Shown: positions 16,518 through 23,971 of the stretch, piece after piece
Numbering within the stretch: the stretch's first letter is position 1
How the letters are laid out: the number at the start of each line of letters is the position of its first letter
From: a virus
IMG/VR virus record: IMGVR_UViG_3300036985_001420
Coordinates: 1-37,728 of that record
Direction: 5' to 3' (one strand)
DNA: 37,728 bases
Position numbers and translations under genes: made by a program
The notes under the pieces: generated by a model
Told to the model about the DNA's origin: nothing
Seen by the model: the letters and a program-made list of their open reading frames with translations, nothing else
Database searches by the model: none

Positions 16518-17018
16518 TTAGTTAAACATGACTTCAATTTTTGAAGTTGTGGGCGGCGCTTCAGAAAAGGTCAATGTAGTACTATCAACGGCGTATGTGT
16601 TTTTATTTTGGTAAACACCATTTATGTACACAAATGTGTAATCTTCGCCAAAAGATGCCGCACTTAACGTAAATATAGCTTGTGATCCAGTGCCCGTAAA
16701 ATTTTGGATTTGGTAAGCCGCTGCGCCAACTCCAGAAATATTGTTGTAAGTCGCAATCAATACGTCTGCTGAATCGGTAAGAACAAACTTATATGACGCT
16801 GACGTAATCCATATTTCGCCGCCGTCAGGCACACGCCCAGCAGAATTTAAAACAATGGGGTTTGTGCGCGCAGTGCTACCGGCAGATGTTGTATAGCTGG
16901 GCAACGGTGTAGTCGTGCCCGCAGCATATGTGTACAGCTTACCGCCAGTTAACGGAACACCGCTATTGGTAAAGAACTGGGCCGCAACGCCGCCCACGGG
17001 GGAGAGAAAGACGGCCAT
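16518..17018 (-). CDS. Short tail-fibre N-terminal adaptor protein
   Basis: The 166-residue product carries the widely shared fibre attachment domain: FFTNSGVPLTGGKLYTYAAG, then NPIVLNSAGRVPDGGEIW and a YKFVLTDSADVLIATY strand. In most phages this domain is fused to long fibre repeats; here it ends after a small beta domain (VYINGVYQNKNTY). It probably links a fibre to the tail. A split from an originally longer fibre gene is possible, since the next gene downstream supplies fibre repeats. Confidence 0.75.
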   Translation of the reverse strand: MAVFLSPVGGVAAQFFTNSGVPLTGGKLYTYAAGTTTPLPSYTTSAGSTARTNPIVLNSAGRVPDGGEIWITSASYKFVLTDSADVLIATYNNISGVGAAAYQIQNFTGTGSQAIFTLSAASFGEDYTFVYINGVYQNKNTYAVDSTTLTFSEAPPTTSKIEVMFN

Positions 17019-17027
17019 TATGAGTCC

Positions 17028-17294
17028 TTATTCGTAGCTAATAGTTGCGCTCACTGTACCACCGAGCACCACATAAATCCCTTTGCTAAGGTACAAACCT
17101 TGGAAAAAGTTGTGGTTGGTGTTTGCAGTAGGGATAAAAGTGGCCAAAACCACAGGATCTGAATTGCTGGACGCGCCAGAATCATAAACCGTGATCGTGG
17201 GTGAACCCGAGACAGAGCTTACAAAGATGCCGTTCAGTTTGCCTGCCCCGACTTTAATCTGTTTGGTTGCGGTGATGGCGGTGTAGTTTGACAT
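17028..17294 (-). CDS. Small virion protein in the fibre module
   Basis: I take the ATG at 17294, which follows the upstream stop by 2 bases; a TTG at 17300 is a less likely alternative. The 88-residue product is beta-rich (KLNGIFVSSVSGSPTITVYD, then FFQGLYLSKGIYVVLGG) and resembles small phage structural proteins seen near tail genes. No enzymatic motif. Context suggests a virion surface or tail accessory part. Confidence 0.6.
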   Translation of the reverse strand: MSNYTAITATKQIKVGAGKLNGIFVSSVSGSPTITVYDSGASSNSDPVVLATFIPTANTNHNFFQGLYLSKGIYVVLGGTVSATISYE

Positions 17295-17296
17295 TC

Positions 17297-18037
17297 TCAA
17301 TACCCAGTTTCATTTTTAATCAAAACGCCGATTCCCAAGACGCCAATGCATAAGCCTGCGCCACTAGATTTACATTGCAATTGAAAGTCCACCTTTTCAG
17401 CAAGTACATTCGGGTATGGCCGTGTAACCGCAAAAGTGTTTAAAAACGGAGCGGCAATAACGACGTTACTGATACCTGTAGAGCTTGTAATAAGTGCTCT
17501 GATGGTTGCAAATACGCCGGAAGTTACCGATGTAGATGAGAACCCATCAAACTGAGTCATGTACGCTGTGTAGCCTGCGGGGACGGTGTAAACAGACATG
17601 TTAGTTTTGCCATTGCCAATAGCGATTTGCGCATAAGTTGTGCCGCCAGCATCCTTAACGTACATGGTGCCAACGGCAGCGCCTGCGGTAGTTATCACGT
17701 TGTTAATGCGGAAATAAGACTTTGTTGTGGCCACATCACTTGTGCCATTCAACGCAACTACTTCCGTAATGCGGTTGTAGTCTGCGTCTAAGCCGAAAAT
17801 TTGAACACTGACTGCCGTGTCGGAAGCGGAGCTACTAGACACAACCATAGTCGATGCAACAGTAGGAAACACATACGCAGCGTTGTTTTCCCAGACAGAT
17901 ACAAAGCTGGTACTGACAGCAGATGCAAAGCCAAACACGTTGACTACTTCATGCCCTTGAATTTGATTGCGGGCAACTTGAAGCGCGAAATCTTCATTTT
18001 TACCGTATTGGGTTTGTGAAACAAATGGTGTAGTCAT
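17297..18037 (-). CDS. Beta-rich virion protein of the fibre module
   Basis: The 246-residue product is Ser/Val/Thr-rich with repeated beta strands (FVSVWENNAAYVFPTVASTM; VSVQIFGLDADYNRITEVVA) and a hydrophobic C-terminal segment (AGLCIGVLGIGVLI). I recognise the general type from virion proteins of small podoviruses but cannot name the role. It overlaps the DUF5856 stop as ATGA and is followed closely by the 88-aa protein. It could be a tail or capsid decoration protein. Confidence 0.65.
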   Translation of the reverse strand: MTTPFVSQTQYGKNEDFALQVARNQIQGHEVVNVFGFASAVSTSFVSVWENNAAYVFPTVASTMVVSSSSASDTAVSVQIFGLDADYNRITEVVALNGTSDVATTKSYFRINNVITTAGAAVGTMYVKDAGGTTYAQIAIGNGKTNMSVYTVPAGYTAYMTQFDGFSSTSVTSGVFATIRALITSSTGISNVVIAAPFLNTFAVTRPYPNVLAEKVDFQLQCKSSGAGLCIGVLGIGVLIKNETGY

Positions 18038-18396
18038 GCTAAAAACCTTAGTTTGTACAAGGTGGTCAAGTACAGCTCAACGATATTATCTATCAATTGC
18101 TGCAACGATGAGTCGGATTTATCACATACATCGTACCGACCTTTTTCGATCTCAGCAAGTTGATCTTGCAAGAACTCGATGATGTTAGTTGTCTTCTTGG
18201 CTGCTGGAATAGCAATCGGCCCAATCAGGCCATGACGGCCTTGATAGGCTTCAGCAAACGCGTCAGCAACGTCAATGACTTCGTCATAGAACGTGTTGAG
18301 GGCCACATGCTTAGAGTAACTACGTGTGTTCAGATGCACTGAATGCGCCACGTTGCGGCCCAAGAACAGCAAACCCATCAATTGTGCGGCGGTCAT
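18034..18396 (-). CDS. DUF5856 family protein
   Basis: The 120-residue all-helical product matches a phage family often found beside portal genes (FLGRNVAHSVHLNTRSYSKH, then YDEVIDVADAFAEAYQGRHG). The His/Glu/Asp pattern on long helices recalls ferritin/Dps-like four-helix bundles, but I see no complete metal site. It is joined by ATGA overlaps to both the portal gene upstream and the next gene downstream. Role in virion assembly or DNA protection is unproven. Confidence 0.7.
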   Translation of the reverse strand: MTAAQLMGLLFLGRNVAHSVHLNTRSYSKHVALNTFYDEVIDVADAFAEAYQGRHGLIGPIAIPAAKKTTNIIEFLQDQLAEIEKGRYDVCDKSDSSLQQLIDNIVELYLTTLYKLRFLA

Positions 18397-20582
18397 TGTG
18401 GCATCTCCATCGGTTGCATAGGCTGCGGCTCTTCAGGCATACCCTCCATGCCAACATCCATTTGTTGTTCTTCCATCTCTGGAATACCACCAATTTGACC
18501 GTTGGATTCCATTGCAGCCGCCACCACGCCCATAGCGATGTCTTGAATCTGCTGCTCGTTCATGCCCGCCTGCGTAGCTGTAATGCGCTGTGTCTCAGCT
18601 TGGTAAGCCTTGATCTCAGCTTCGTAGTCTTTGCGGCGCTGCTCTTGCACTTCGATCGATTTGCCCACGTTCTGGATCATCTGGTGCATTTGCTCCATCT
18701 CCGCGCCCATCGCTTGGATCTGCTGTTCAGCAGCTTGCAGTTCTGGTGGCTTGTCGCCAGATTCGAGGATTTTGGGGTCAATGGTCTTCTTGAATCGAGC
18801 CGACATCTCTTGAGCACCTGGCCAGTCCATGTTCTTGACAAACAGGTCGCCGGCCACTTGCCAGAGTTGTGGGTTGCCCTGCAACAGCTGAGCCATAGCT
18901 TCCAGCGCTTCTTGGCGTTTGGTAGCGTAGCCTGGGCCAGTCGTAGCCACCACGTCGTACTTGCCAACGCTTGGGTTGTAGATCTTCTCGATCACAATGC
19001 CTTGCTCGTCCACGATCTTGTTGACCGCTTGATCCTGCTCAGGGTTGATCTTGACCATTTTCGTGTCGCCATCTTCACCGATGATACGGGCCACACGTTG
19101 CGTGTCGTAAATCTTAGGTGCCAAGTCGATAATCTGACGGGCGATATGACGCACGCCGCGAGCCAAGTTGTCACCGTAGTGGTAAGTACCTACGTCACCC
19201 TCGCGCTGGCGGGCCAAGATGGCTTTGCCTGAGCGTTCGTTCGAGCCCATGCCCAAAGATGCGTTGTACTGACCAGTCGTTGCTTTGATGTCTTCAGCAG
19301 CGCCAGCCTTGGCTTGCAGAAGGCCGCTAGATGCCATAGGAGGCTGCGCACGCTGTGGCAAGGGCAACATATTACCTGCACCGTCCGTGACGTCAGGGTT
19401 GACCTCTAGGTACGGCCAGTTGTTGGTGTTAGCTGTCTTCCACTTGTCTTCGTAGCCTTCAAATTGACCGCCGTAGCCTATGAATGGGGCTTTAGGAGCC
19501 AATGCAAGCATCTCGGCCTCTTGGGACACCCAGTAGTTGTACATGCGTTGTGCATCCTTGGCATTACGCACAAGACCAGACACATACAGACGGCCATCAA
19601 CTTCAAACTCATTACCGACAATACGGATGACTGGGATCCACTTGCCCGCCCATTCGCGTTCTTCGAGGATTTCATATCCGTTGATCTTGCAGTATTTGAC
19701 CTTTGGGCGGTCGGACTCGCGGGTGCGCTTAGGTTTGCCGTACACGGCGCGCAGCTGTTTGTCTTCGGGAGTGCCCTCGAACGCCGTGGCATTGCCTGGG
19801 TACAGGTTCAATGTCGTGCGGTCGTAGTCGATGTAGTAGTAATCCGCAATGCGGACGGTGTCTTCGTTCAGCCAGTTGCTGATCGACTGGTCGCCCACCC
19901 CCAACGACTGCAAAGTCGTGATGGGTGTCGCATCTGGGTACATACGCTCGTATTCGAGCTTGGTGACGTCTTCAGTAATGAAGCACCACTTGGCATCCGC
20001 GCCAGTAGGGTCTTGGATCAGCGGGTCCATGTAGACGGAGAAGCTGTTACGCACGCGGCCAATCTTGATGTCCTGCTCAAACGAGTTATCGTCGCAGTAT
20101 TCAGTCAGCAGGCGAATGTAGCCCTCGCCGTACGCCACTTGGTTCTCACAAGCAGTGTCATAGGCCACGTCAGCGTCGGAAATGTACTCAATATGGCGGA
20201 TCAGACCGTTGAAAATCTCTGCGATCTCCACGTCGGCGTTGTCATCCACGGGGATGACCTTAGCGCCTGGGCGGTTCTGCCGCTGGTCGTTGGTCACCTG
20301 ACGCACGTGCTGCGGCAGCTTGTTGATTGTCAGTGTGGGTCGCGCGTTGATCGTCTGACCCTGCACAGCACCACGGGTCGCCAGCACGTCGGCTGGCCAC
20401 TGCCAATGGTTGTCAGGCGAGCCTGCGTAGAACTTCAAATCGTCAATCTCATCCTCACGAGACTCAGAAAGCGCAGAAACAGCCATATCAAGACGCGTGC
20501 GCGCAAGCGCCAGCACATCTGATTGACTGTTCTTAGGCTTACCGCCAGCGGCTACCGCTGCTGCGGAAGTAATATCACTCAT
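18393..20582 (-). CDS. Portal protein, P22 gp1-like
   Basis: The 729-residue product is close to P22 gp1 in length (725) and type. It starts with a helical clip/wing region (ARTRLDMAVSALSESREDEI, GSPDNHWQWP), has the family stretch RPTLTINKLPQHVRQVTNDQ, and ends with a long Gln/Glu/Met-rich helical barrel-like tail (about 600-729). As a dodecamer it would form the DNA entry vertex, the platform for terminase and later for the gp4-like adaptor. An AGGAG site is 6 bases before the ATG. It overlaps the co-chaperonin stop by 8 bases. Confidence 0.92.
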   Translation of the reverse strand: MSDITSAAAVAAGGKPKNSQSDVLALARTRLDMAVSALSESREDEIDDLKFYAGSPDNHWQWPADVLATRGAVQGQTINARPTLTINKLPQHVRQVTNDQRQNRPGAKVIPVDDNADVEIAEIFNGLIRHIEYISDADVAYDTACENQVAYGEGYIRLLTEYCDDNSFEQDIKIGRVRNSFSVYMDPLIQDPTGADAKWCFITEDVTKLEYERMYPDATPITTLQSLGVGDQSISNWLNEDTVRIADYYYIDYDRTTLNLYPGNATAFEGTPEDKQLRAVYGKPKRTRESDRPKVKYCKINGYEILEEREWAGKWIPVIRIVGNEFEVDGRLYVSGLVRNAKDAQRMYNYWVSQEAEMLALAPKAPFIGYGGQFEGYEDKWKTANTNNWPYLEVNPDVTDGAGNMLPLPQRAQPPMASSGLLQAKAGAAEDIKATTGQYNASLGMGSNERSGKAILARQREGDVGTYHYGDNLARGVRHIARQIIDLAPKIYDTQRVARIIGEDGDTKMVKINPEQDQAVNKIVDEQGIVIEKIYNPSVGKYDVVATTGPGYATKRQEALEAMAQLLQGNPQLWQVAGDLFVKNMDWPGAQEMSARFKKTIDPKILESGDKPPELQAAEQQIQAMGAEMEQMHQMIQNVGKSIEVQEQRRKDYEAEIKAYQAETQRITATQAGMNEQQIQDIAMGVVAAAMESNGQIGGIPEMEEQQMDVGMEGMPEEPQPMQPMEMPQ

Positions 20583-20817
20583 GTAGGACTCCTAATACGT
20601 GGGGCTCGCGCATGACAATGTAGCCTATCTTCTCGTATGTAAATTCTTGCCCTACGCCGAAGTATACGTGATCACCGATCTTTAAGTCCTTGCAATCAGG
20701 GCCAGCGGCTACCACGATGCCTGTTTCCTGCTTTTCACTCGACAGAAGTTCAAGAAACGCGTGTTTTTCAACGTCGCGCTCAATGATTGCGCAGTTTTGC
20801 AGGGCTTTTAGTGCCAT
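20575..20817 (-). CDS. GroES-like co-chaperonin (Cpn10 fold)
   Basis: The 80-residue product has the Cpn10 pattern: an N-terminal strand (LKALQNCAIIERD), a flexible segment where GroES has its mobile loop (EKQETGIVVAAGP), then KIGDHVYFGVGQEF and the C-terminal strand EKIGYIVMREPHVLGVL. It is shorter than bacterial GroES (about 95). It could act with host GroEL to fold the coat or portal, as T4 gp31 does. The gene abuts the large terminase stop directly and overlaps the portal start by 8 bases, so it is made with the packaging proteins. Fold assignment is firm; action on GroEL is inferred. Confidence 0.78.
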   Translation of the reverse strand: MALKALQNCAIIERDVEKHAFLELLSSEKQETGIVVAAGPDCKDLKIGDHVYFGVGQEFTYEKIGYIVMREPHVLGVLHE

Positions 20818-22341
20818 TTAACTCCCCATCCAACCTGTTGCGACGCTGCTACGCTCGTAGACAGTACGGCGTTTGGCGTCAGTATACTCCCTGTGAGCCA
20901 CAGGGAAGGCAAAAGTCACGCAGATAGCATCCGCCGCGTCGGGAGAGGCTAAACCACGCGATTTCATGTCTTTTTTCGACTCTAAGAAGATTGTTCCACG
21001 TGAATCAGGCTTCATCATAGGCGAAATCAAATCGGTTTTCAAGAACCTATCCTTCGGAATACTAGCTGTTTTCAGCCAGTCCCTCATTTTCCCCCACATT
21101 TCAGCCCTTTTGTTGCCGTACATGATCGGTGACGACGACTTATTTCCAAAGTTCACGCCCTTGACCTTGTAGCGCTGTTCCTTCAGCCGGTCCACGATGC
21201 CAGCGCCCAGTCCGCCCTCGTCGATCACCACCAGCGCCGGCTTAAACTCCTCGATCGCCTCGATCACATGCCCCACGACCGTCATCGTGTCGTCGCCTCG
21301 GTGGCGCATGATCTTCACGATGTCCCGCCCCTGCCTGACCGCGATCACCGTCGCGTCAGCCCCGAACCGAGCCGGATCCACGCCGATGATGATCGGGGCG
21401 CTCATGTCCTGATACTTAGTCCTGTTCATCGCGTCGTCCACCACCGTCGCGCCGATGAACTGGTCATCCCCCGCGTTCGGGAACTGACCGTACACCTCAA
21501 CGTGCGCCTGACTGGAGTCGGGGCCGTACTCGTCGATGATCTGCTGGTAGACCTGCTTGTCCGTCCCTTCGACCGACCGCGCGTCCACTACCTTGTTTGT
21601 CCAGAACTCCCGCTTGGAGTTGAAGCACTCGTAGAAGTACCCCGTGTTGCGCCGTGGGTTGCTAAACGCCATCCAGAAGCGGTTGGGCGTGTTCTCAGTG
21701 AAGAAGCCGGCGGTCACCGCCCAGATGGCGTCGTCGATACCACTGGCCTCGTCGAAGATCACCATCACGCCGTCGTAGTTGTGTACCCCCGCGTAGGCGT
21801 CGGGATTCTCAGCTGACCACAGCCGACCCTCAACGCCCCAGTAGCGTGTGCCCTTTTTCAAATCCCGCTCGACCAGTTCCGTGATCCACTTGGCCGGCAT
21901 CAGTCGCGTCGCCGAGACTTCAAACCAGTGCGAGTTGAGTGACATCGCCAGCCACTTAGTAATCTCCGCCCATGTGACCGAACGTAGCTGTGCCTCACTG
22001 TTAGCAGAGATGATGGTCGTCGAGCCGATTCTAGTCGATAGCATCCAGATCGTCAGCCAGCTGACCAGCGCTGACTTGCCGATACCGCGGCCAGACGAGA
22101 TGGCTTCCCGTAGCGTGTTGAAGTCGATCTGCCCTTGGTTCTGCTTGATGTGCTCGGCGATGTCTTGCAGCACCTCCCGCTGCCACTTGCGTGGCCCACT
22201 GAAGTTTTCCAGCGGTGTGCCTGGCTGACCCCAAGGGAACGCGTACATCACGAACGCCAGCGGGTTGTCTTTGAGCGAAGGCGCCCACAGGCGCGCCATC
22301 AGTTCTTGTTCGTCTTCAGCCGAGTAGATTGTTGTTTGCAT
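20818..22341 (-). CDS. Terminase large subunit (ATPase-nuclease)
   Basis: The 507-residue product packages DNA into the procapsid. The ATPase half shows Walker A SSGRGIGKS (82-90) and Walker B VMVIFDEAS (192-200, Asp197-Glu198). The RNase H-like nuclease half shows GVDPARFGAD (Asp322), VVIDEGGLG (Asp374) and a C-terminal SPDAADA (Asp468/Asp471). Length matches P22 gp2 (499), consistent with headful packaging and with the circular permutation implied by the window ends. Its start overlaps the small terminase gene by 26 bases. Confidence 0.93.
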   Translation of the reverse strand: MQTTIYSAEDEQELMARLWAPSLKDNPLAFVMYAFPWGQPGTPLENFSGPRKWQREVLQDIAEHIKQNQGQIDFNTLREAISSGRGIGKSALVSWLTIWMLSTRIGSTTIISANSEAQLRSVTWAEITKWLAMSLNSHWFEVSATRLMPAKWITELVERDLKKGTRYWGVEGRLWSAENPDAYAGVHNYDGVMVIFDEASGIDDAIWAVTAGFFTENTPNRFWMAFSNPRRNTGYFYECFNSKREFWTNKVVDARSVEGTDKQVYQQIIDEYGPDSSQAHVEVYGQFPNAGDDQFIGATVVDDAMNRTKYQDMSAPIIIGVDPARFGADATVIAVRQGRDIVKIMRHRGDDTMTVVGHVIEAIEEFKPALVVIDEGGLGAGIVDRLKEQRYKVKGVNFGNKSSSPIMYGNKRAEMWGKMRDWLKTASIPKDRFLKTDLISPMMKPDSRGTIFLESKKDMKSRGLASPDAADAICVTFAFPVAHREYTDAKRRTVYERSSVATGWMGS

Positions 22342-22762
22342 GTCGTGGCGCTGGTCGGGCCTCTAGGACCTCGGCGTTGATGAACTCCAGTACGCGCTCG
22401 TTAGCCTTAGCTAGTGCGCCTGTGATGGAGATGCGTTGGTCGACTTCGACCGAGATAGCCTGCTTGGCCACCCAGCCGTGTTGATGCTTGAGGATCTCAA
22501 GCGCTGCTTTAGCGTCGCCTTCGAGGGCGGCCTTGTGCATGACTTCTGAGAGTTGGCGCTCGCCGTCGGCGCGGCCCTTCTGCTCAGCCATCTCGGCAAC
22601 AGGGTCGAGGACGCACAACTGGCGGTATTCGGCGGGGAGCATACCAGCAGCTAATGCGAGTGAGTCGCCTTTAAGCCCGAGCTTGGCTGCGTCGTAGATT
22701 GCGTTGAGTCGCGCCTCAGTGGCTTTGACTTCGCGGATGGTGAGAGGTAGAGACTGAAACAT
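22316..22762 (-). CDS. Terminase small subunit (putative)
   Basis: The ATG at 22762 is preferred: a GGAA site lies about 8 bases upstream, and the longer frame crosses AT-rich non-coding sequence. The 148-residue product has an N-terminal helical region (TIREVKATEARLNAIYDAAK) and then an acidic helical middle. A block with EGDAKAALEILKHQHGWVAK follows, of the sort seen in small terminases that bind pac DNA. It directly precedes and overlaps the large subunit, the usual place. It is the first gene of the late leftward operon. Confidence 0.72.
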   Translation of the reverse strand: MFQSLPLTIREVKATEARLNAIYDAAKLGLKGDSLALAAGMLPAEYRQLCVLDPVAEMAEQKGRADGERQLSEVMHKAALEGDAKAALEILKHQHGWVAKQAISVEVDQRISITGALAKANERVLEFINAEVLEARPAPRHANNNLLG

Positions 22763-22793
22763 TTGTTTTCCGTGCCTGCGGCATGTGGGGGTG

Positions 22794-22830
22794 AGTATAT
22801 ATAAAAAATTTAAAAAATAAAAATTGTTCG
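22794..22830 (-). promoter_or_regulatory. AT-rich tract, possible late leftward promoter
   Basis: An almost pure A/T run lies 30-70 bases upstream of the small terminase start. On the minus strand it reads as T-rich blocks ending in TATATATACT, which contains -10-like hexamers (TATATA, TATACT), but no good -35 is present. It could be a late promoter needing an activator, or a bent/unwinding segment beside the repeat region. Confidence 0.3.
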
Positions 22831-23000
22831 TAATCCGTCCGTAGCTGTCGGCCCTTCGTCGTCGGCCCTGGGTACCCCCCACAATGTGGAATGCACGCGG
22901 CCGGCCAGCAGGCAGGCAGCGCGGCCAGGCGCCGGCCAGGTGTTGGCTATGTTGGCTATGTTGGCAGTCGTTTTAAAGTCGATCGGCCGCGGCCAACTAT

Positions 23001-23049
23001 TTGTTGGCTATGTTGGCTATTTGTTTTTGATAGCCAACATAGCCAACAA
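23001..23049. repeat. Perfect 20-bp inverted repeat with 9-base loop
   Basis: Bases 23001-23020 pair perfectly with 23030-23049 around a T-rich loop (TTGTTTTTG). Each arm holds two head-to-tail copies of the 9-mer. In single-stranded DNA or RNA this gives a very stable hairpin; in duplex DNA it gives four symmetrical binding sites. No U tract follows on either strand, so it is not a typical terminator. Confidence 0.85.
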
Positions 23050-23133
23050 CTGACCACAATTTATAGTTATCAAATTGATTTTGTTGGCTATGTTGGCTAT
23101 TTGTCACGGAAATTAAATCGCTGGCTGCGTCCT

Positions 23134-23162
23134 GTACTATATACTGTATACTACTATAGTAC
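23134..23162. repeat. AT-rich palindrome (GTACTATA ... TATAGTAC)
   Basis: Eight-base inverted arms at 23134-23141 and 23155-23162 enclose 13 bases made only of alternating T, A, C and G steps (TACTGTATACTAC). It lies inside the iteron-like region and could be an operator or the unwinding element of an origin. Confidence 0.5.
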
Positions 23163-23326
23163 TACATAAAAATCTACTTTAGATTCAACCTTATTTCATG
23201 ACAATATAGCCAACAAATGTAAAAACCCCTGTATTTATGCGGCCCGCAGCGTCGGCACTTTGGGCCGCGCCTATAGCCAACATGGCGACAACATAGCCCA
23301 CGGGAAAACACCTAGTAAATAAATCC

Positions 23327-23354
23327 TTGACAATGCTAGAAAATCCCTTACAAT
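23327..23354 (+). promoter_or_regulatory. Sigma70-type promoter for the early rightward genes
   Basis: A perfect -35 box TTGACA (23327-23332), a 16-base spacer and a good -10 box TACAAT (23349-23354) predict a start near 23361, giving a leader of about 36 bases before the ATG at 23397. It is the best promoter I see in the window and suits early expression by host polymerase. Confidence 0.75.
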
Positions 23355-23396
23355 AACTACATACCAACAACGGTATGCATTTATAAGGTGTTTATC

Positions 23397-23627
23397 ATGA
23401 TCGAAGTTACCGCAATATATAACGGCGAAGAAATTAGCAGCGGCGAAGGCGACGGCTACCGGTATGCAATAGAAGACTGTATCAACAACATGCCAGAAAT
23501 TTTTACGGCCGACGCCGACACGATACATGATGTGCAGCTCGAATTCGTCGACGTTAACCCAGGCGCCGGTCTACCTAAATATTGCAGCCTGGCCGACTAT
23601 TTCTATCAAGCTCGCGAATACTTCTAA
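23397..23627 (+). CDS. Small acidic early protein, function unknown (76 aa)
   Basis: The ATG at 23397 has AAGGTG 6 bases upstream; a GTG at 23388 is less likely since it would lie inside that ribosome site. The 76-residue product is acidic and has a probable beta-alpha start (MIEVTAIYNGEEISSGEGDG), then YAIEDCINNMPEIF and a Tyr/Phe-rich end. It is the first gene after the strong promoter and is followed by a hairpin, so it may be made in excess very early. Small acidic early proteins of phages often inhibit host enzymes, but nothing here shows a target. Confidence 0.7.
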   Translation: MIEVTAIYNGEEISSGEGDGYRYAIEDCINNMPEIFTADADTIHDVQLEFVDVNPGAGLPKYCSLADYFYQAREYF

Positions 23628-23630
23628 AAA

Positions 23631-23674
23631 TGCAGCCTGGTGCACTACGTGTAGTGCACTGGGCTGCAATTTTG
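23631..23674 (+). terminator. Long hairpin after the first early gene
   Basis: TGCAGCC pairs with GGCTGCA (7 bp) and inside it, after a 2x2 mismatch, GTGCACTAC pairs with GTAGTGCAC. ATTTTGC follows, a short U tract. It is probably an attenuating terminator that makes the first gene more abundant than those after it. Confidence 0.6.
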
Positions 23675-23699
23675 CAGCGTAGCTAATAAGGTGTTGGCC

Positions 23700-23807
23700 A
23701 TGTTGAATTTTTTAGAAGTCGCCGCGCGCGTTGTCGCCGGCTTAGTCGTCGCCGCGGTCCTGCTCGCGTGCATGTTGTCTTATTTTGACGTTTTGGTGCA
23801 GTCATGA
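23700..23807 (+). CDS. Tiny membrane protein (35 aa)
   Basis: ATG 23700 follows an AAGGTG site by 7 bases. The 35-residue product has a hydrophobic Val/Ala/Leu helix over most of its length (about residues 11-29) and only a few charged residues at the N terminus, so it should be a single-pass inner-membrane peptide. Its stop overlaps the next ATG as ATGA, which is good evidence that it is translated. Function unknown; superinfection exclusion or membrane stress are possible for such early peptides. Confidence 0.6.
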   Translation: MLNFLEVAARVVAGLVVAAVLLACMLSYFDVLVQS

Positions 23808-23971
23808 GATTAACTATTAAAGAAGGCACCACGGCCGAAGAGATCGGGCTTGATTTTGCCCGTTTACTCGACGAGTTGGCTGCGGCCGGCGTCGAATACT
23901 CGATCATTCAAAAGCATACAAACGCGCGCAGCCCGATCCGGTCTTACTCAACCTATAAGGTGGCAGCATGA
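23804..23971 (+). CDS. Small early protein, function unknown (55 aa)
   Basis: The frame begins at an ATGA overlap with the preceding peptide and ends in an ATGA overlap with the next gene. The product (MRLTIKEGTTAEEIGLDFAR...) has an acidic helical centre (LLDELAAAGVEYSI) and a basic, Tyr/Ser-rich end. Overlaps on both sides make it a real gene in my view, but it has no recognisable motif. Confidence 0.65.
   Translation: MRLTIKEGTTAEEIGLDFARLLDELAAAGVEYSIIQKHTNARSPIRSYSTYKVAA

Larger units (their letters stand above)
22942..23301. repeat. Iteron-like cluster of GTTGGCTAT / ATAGCCAAC; candidate origin
   Basis: I count ten exact copies of the 9-mer. Direct copies start at 22942, 22951, 23003, 23012, 23083 and 23092. 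Inverted copies start at 23030, 23039, 23206 and 23273. Degenerate copies lie at 22960 and around 23290. Copies often come as head-to-tail pairs spaced exactly 9 bp, and the pair at 23003 with its flanks recurs 80 bp later. The cluster is non-coding, at the junction between the leftward late operon and the rightward early genes. Iteron origins and multi-site operators look like this. No array of spaced unique sequences is present, so it is not a CRISPR. Confidence 0.8.

Noticed and set aside
18324-20522. Long plus-strand open frames opposite the portal gene
   Set aside because: They are antisense shadows of a gene with strong third-position bias; the products are His/Leu/Val-rich, with no ribosome sites, while the minus-strand portal is family-like throughout.
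22891-23169. A 92-codon plus-strand open frame across the 9-bp repeats
   Set aside because: The frame exists because the 9-mer is a multiple of three and lacks stops; it gives repeated GYVGYVG-like runs, has no ribosome site and spans the inverted repeat.
22942-23301. CRISPR array
   Set aside because: Repeats are only 9 bp, occur in both orientations and are often directly adjacent, with no regular unique spacers and no cas operon; the Cas4-like gene is a phage exonuclease in a replication operon.
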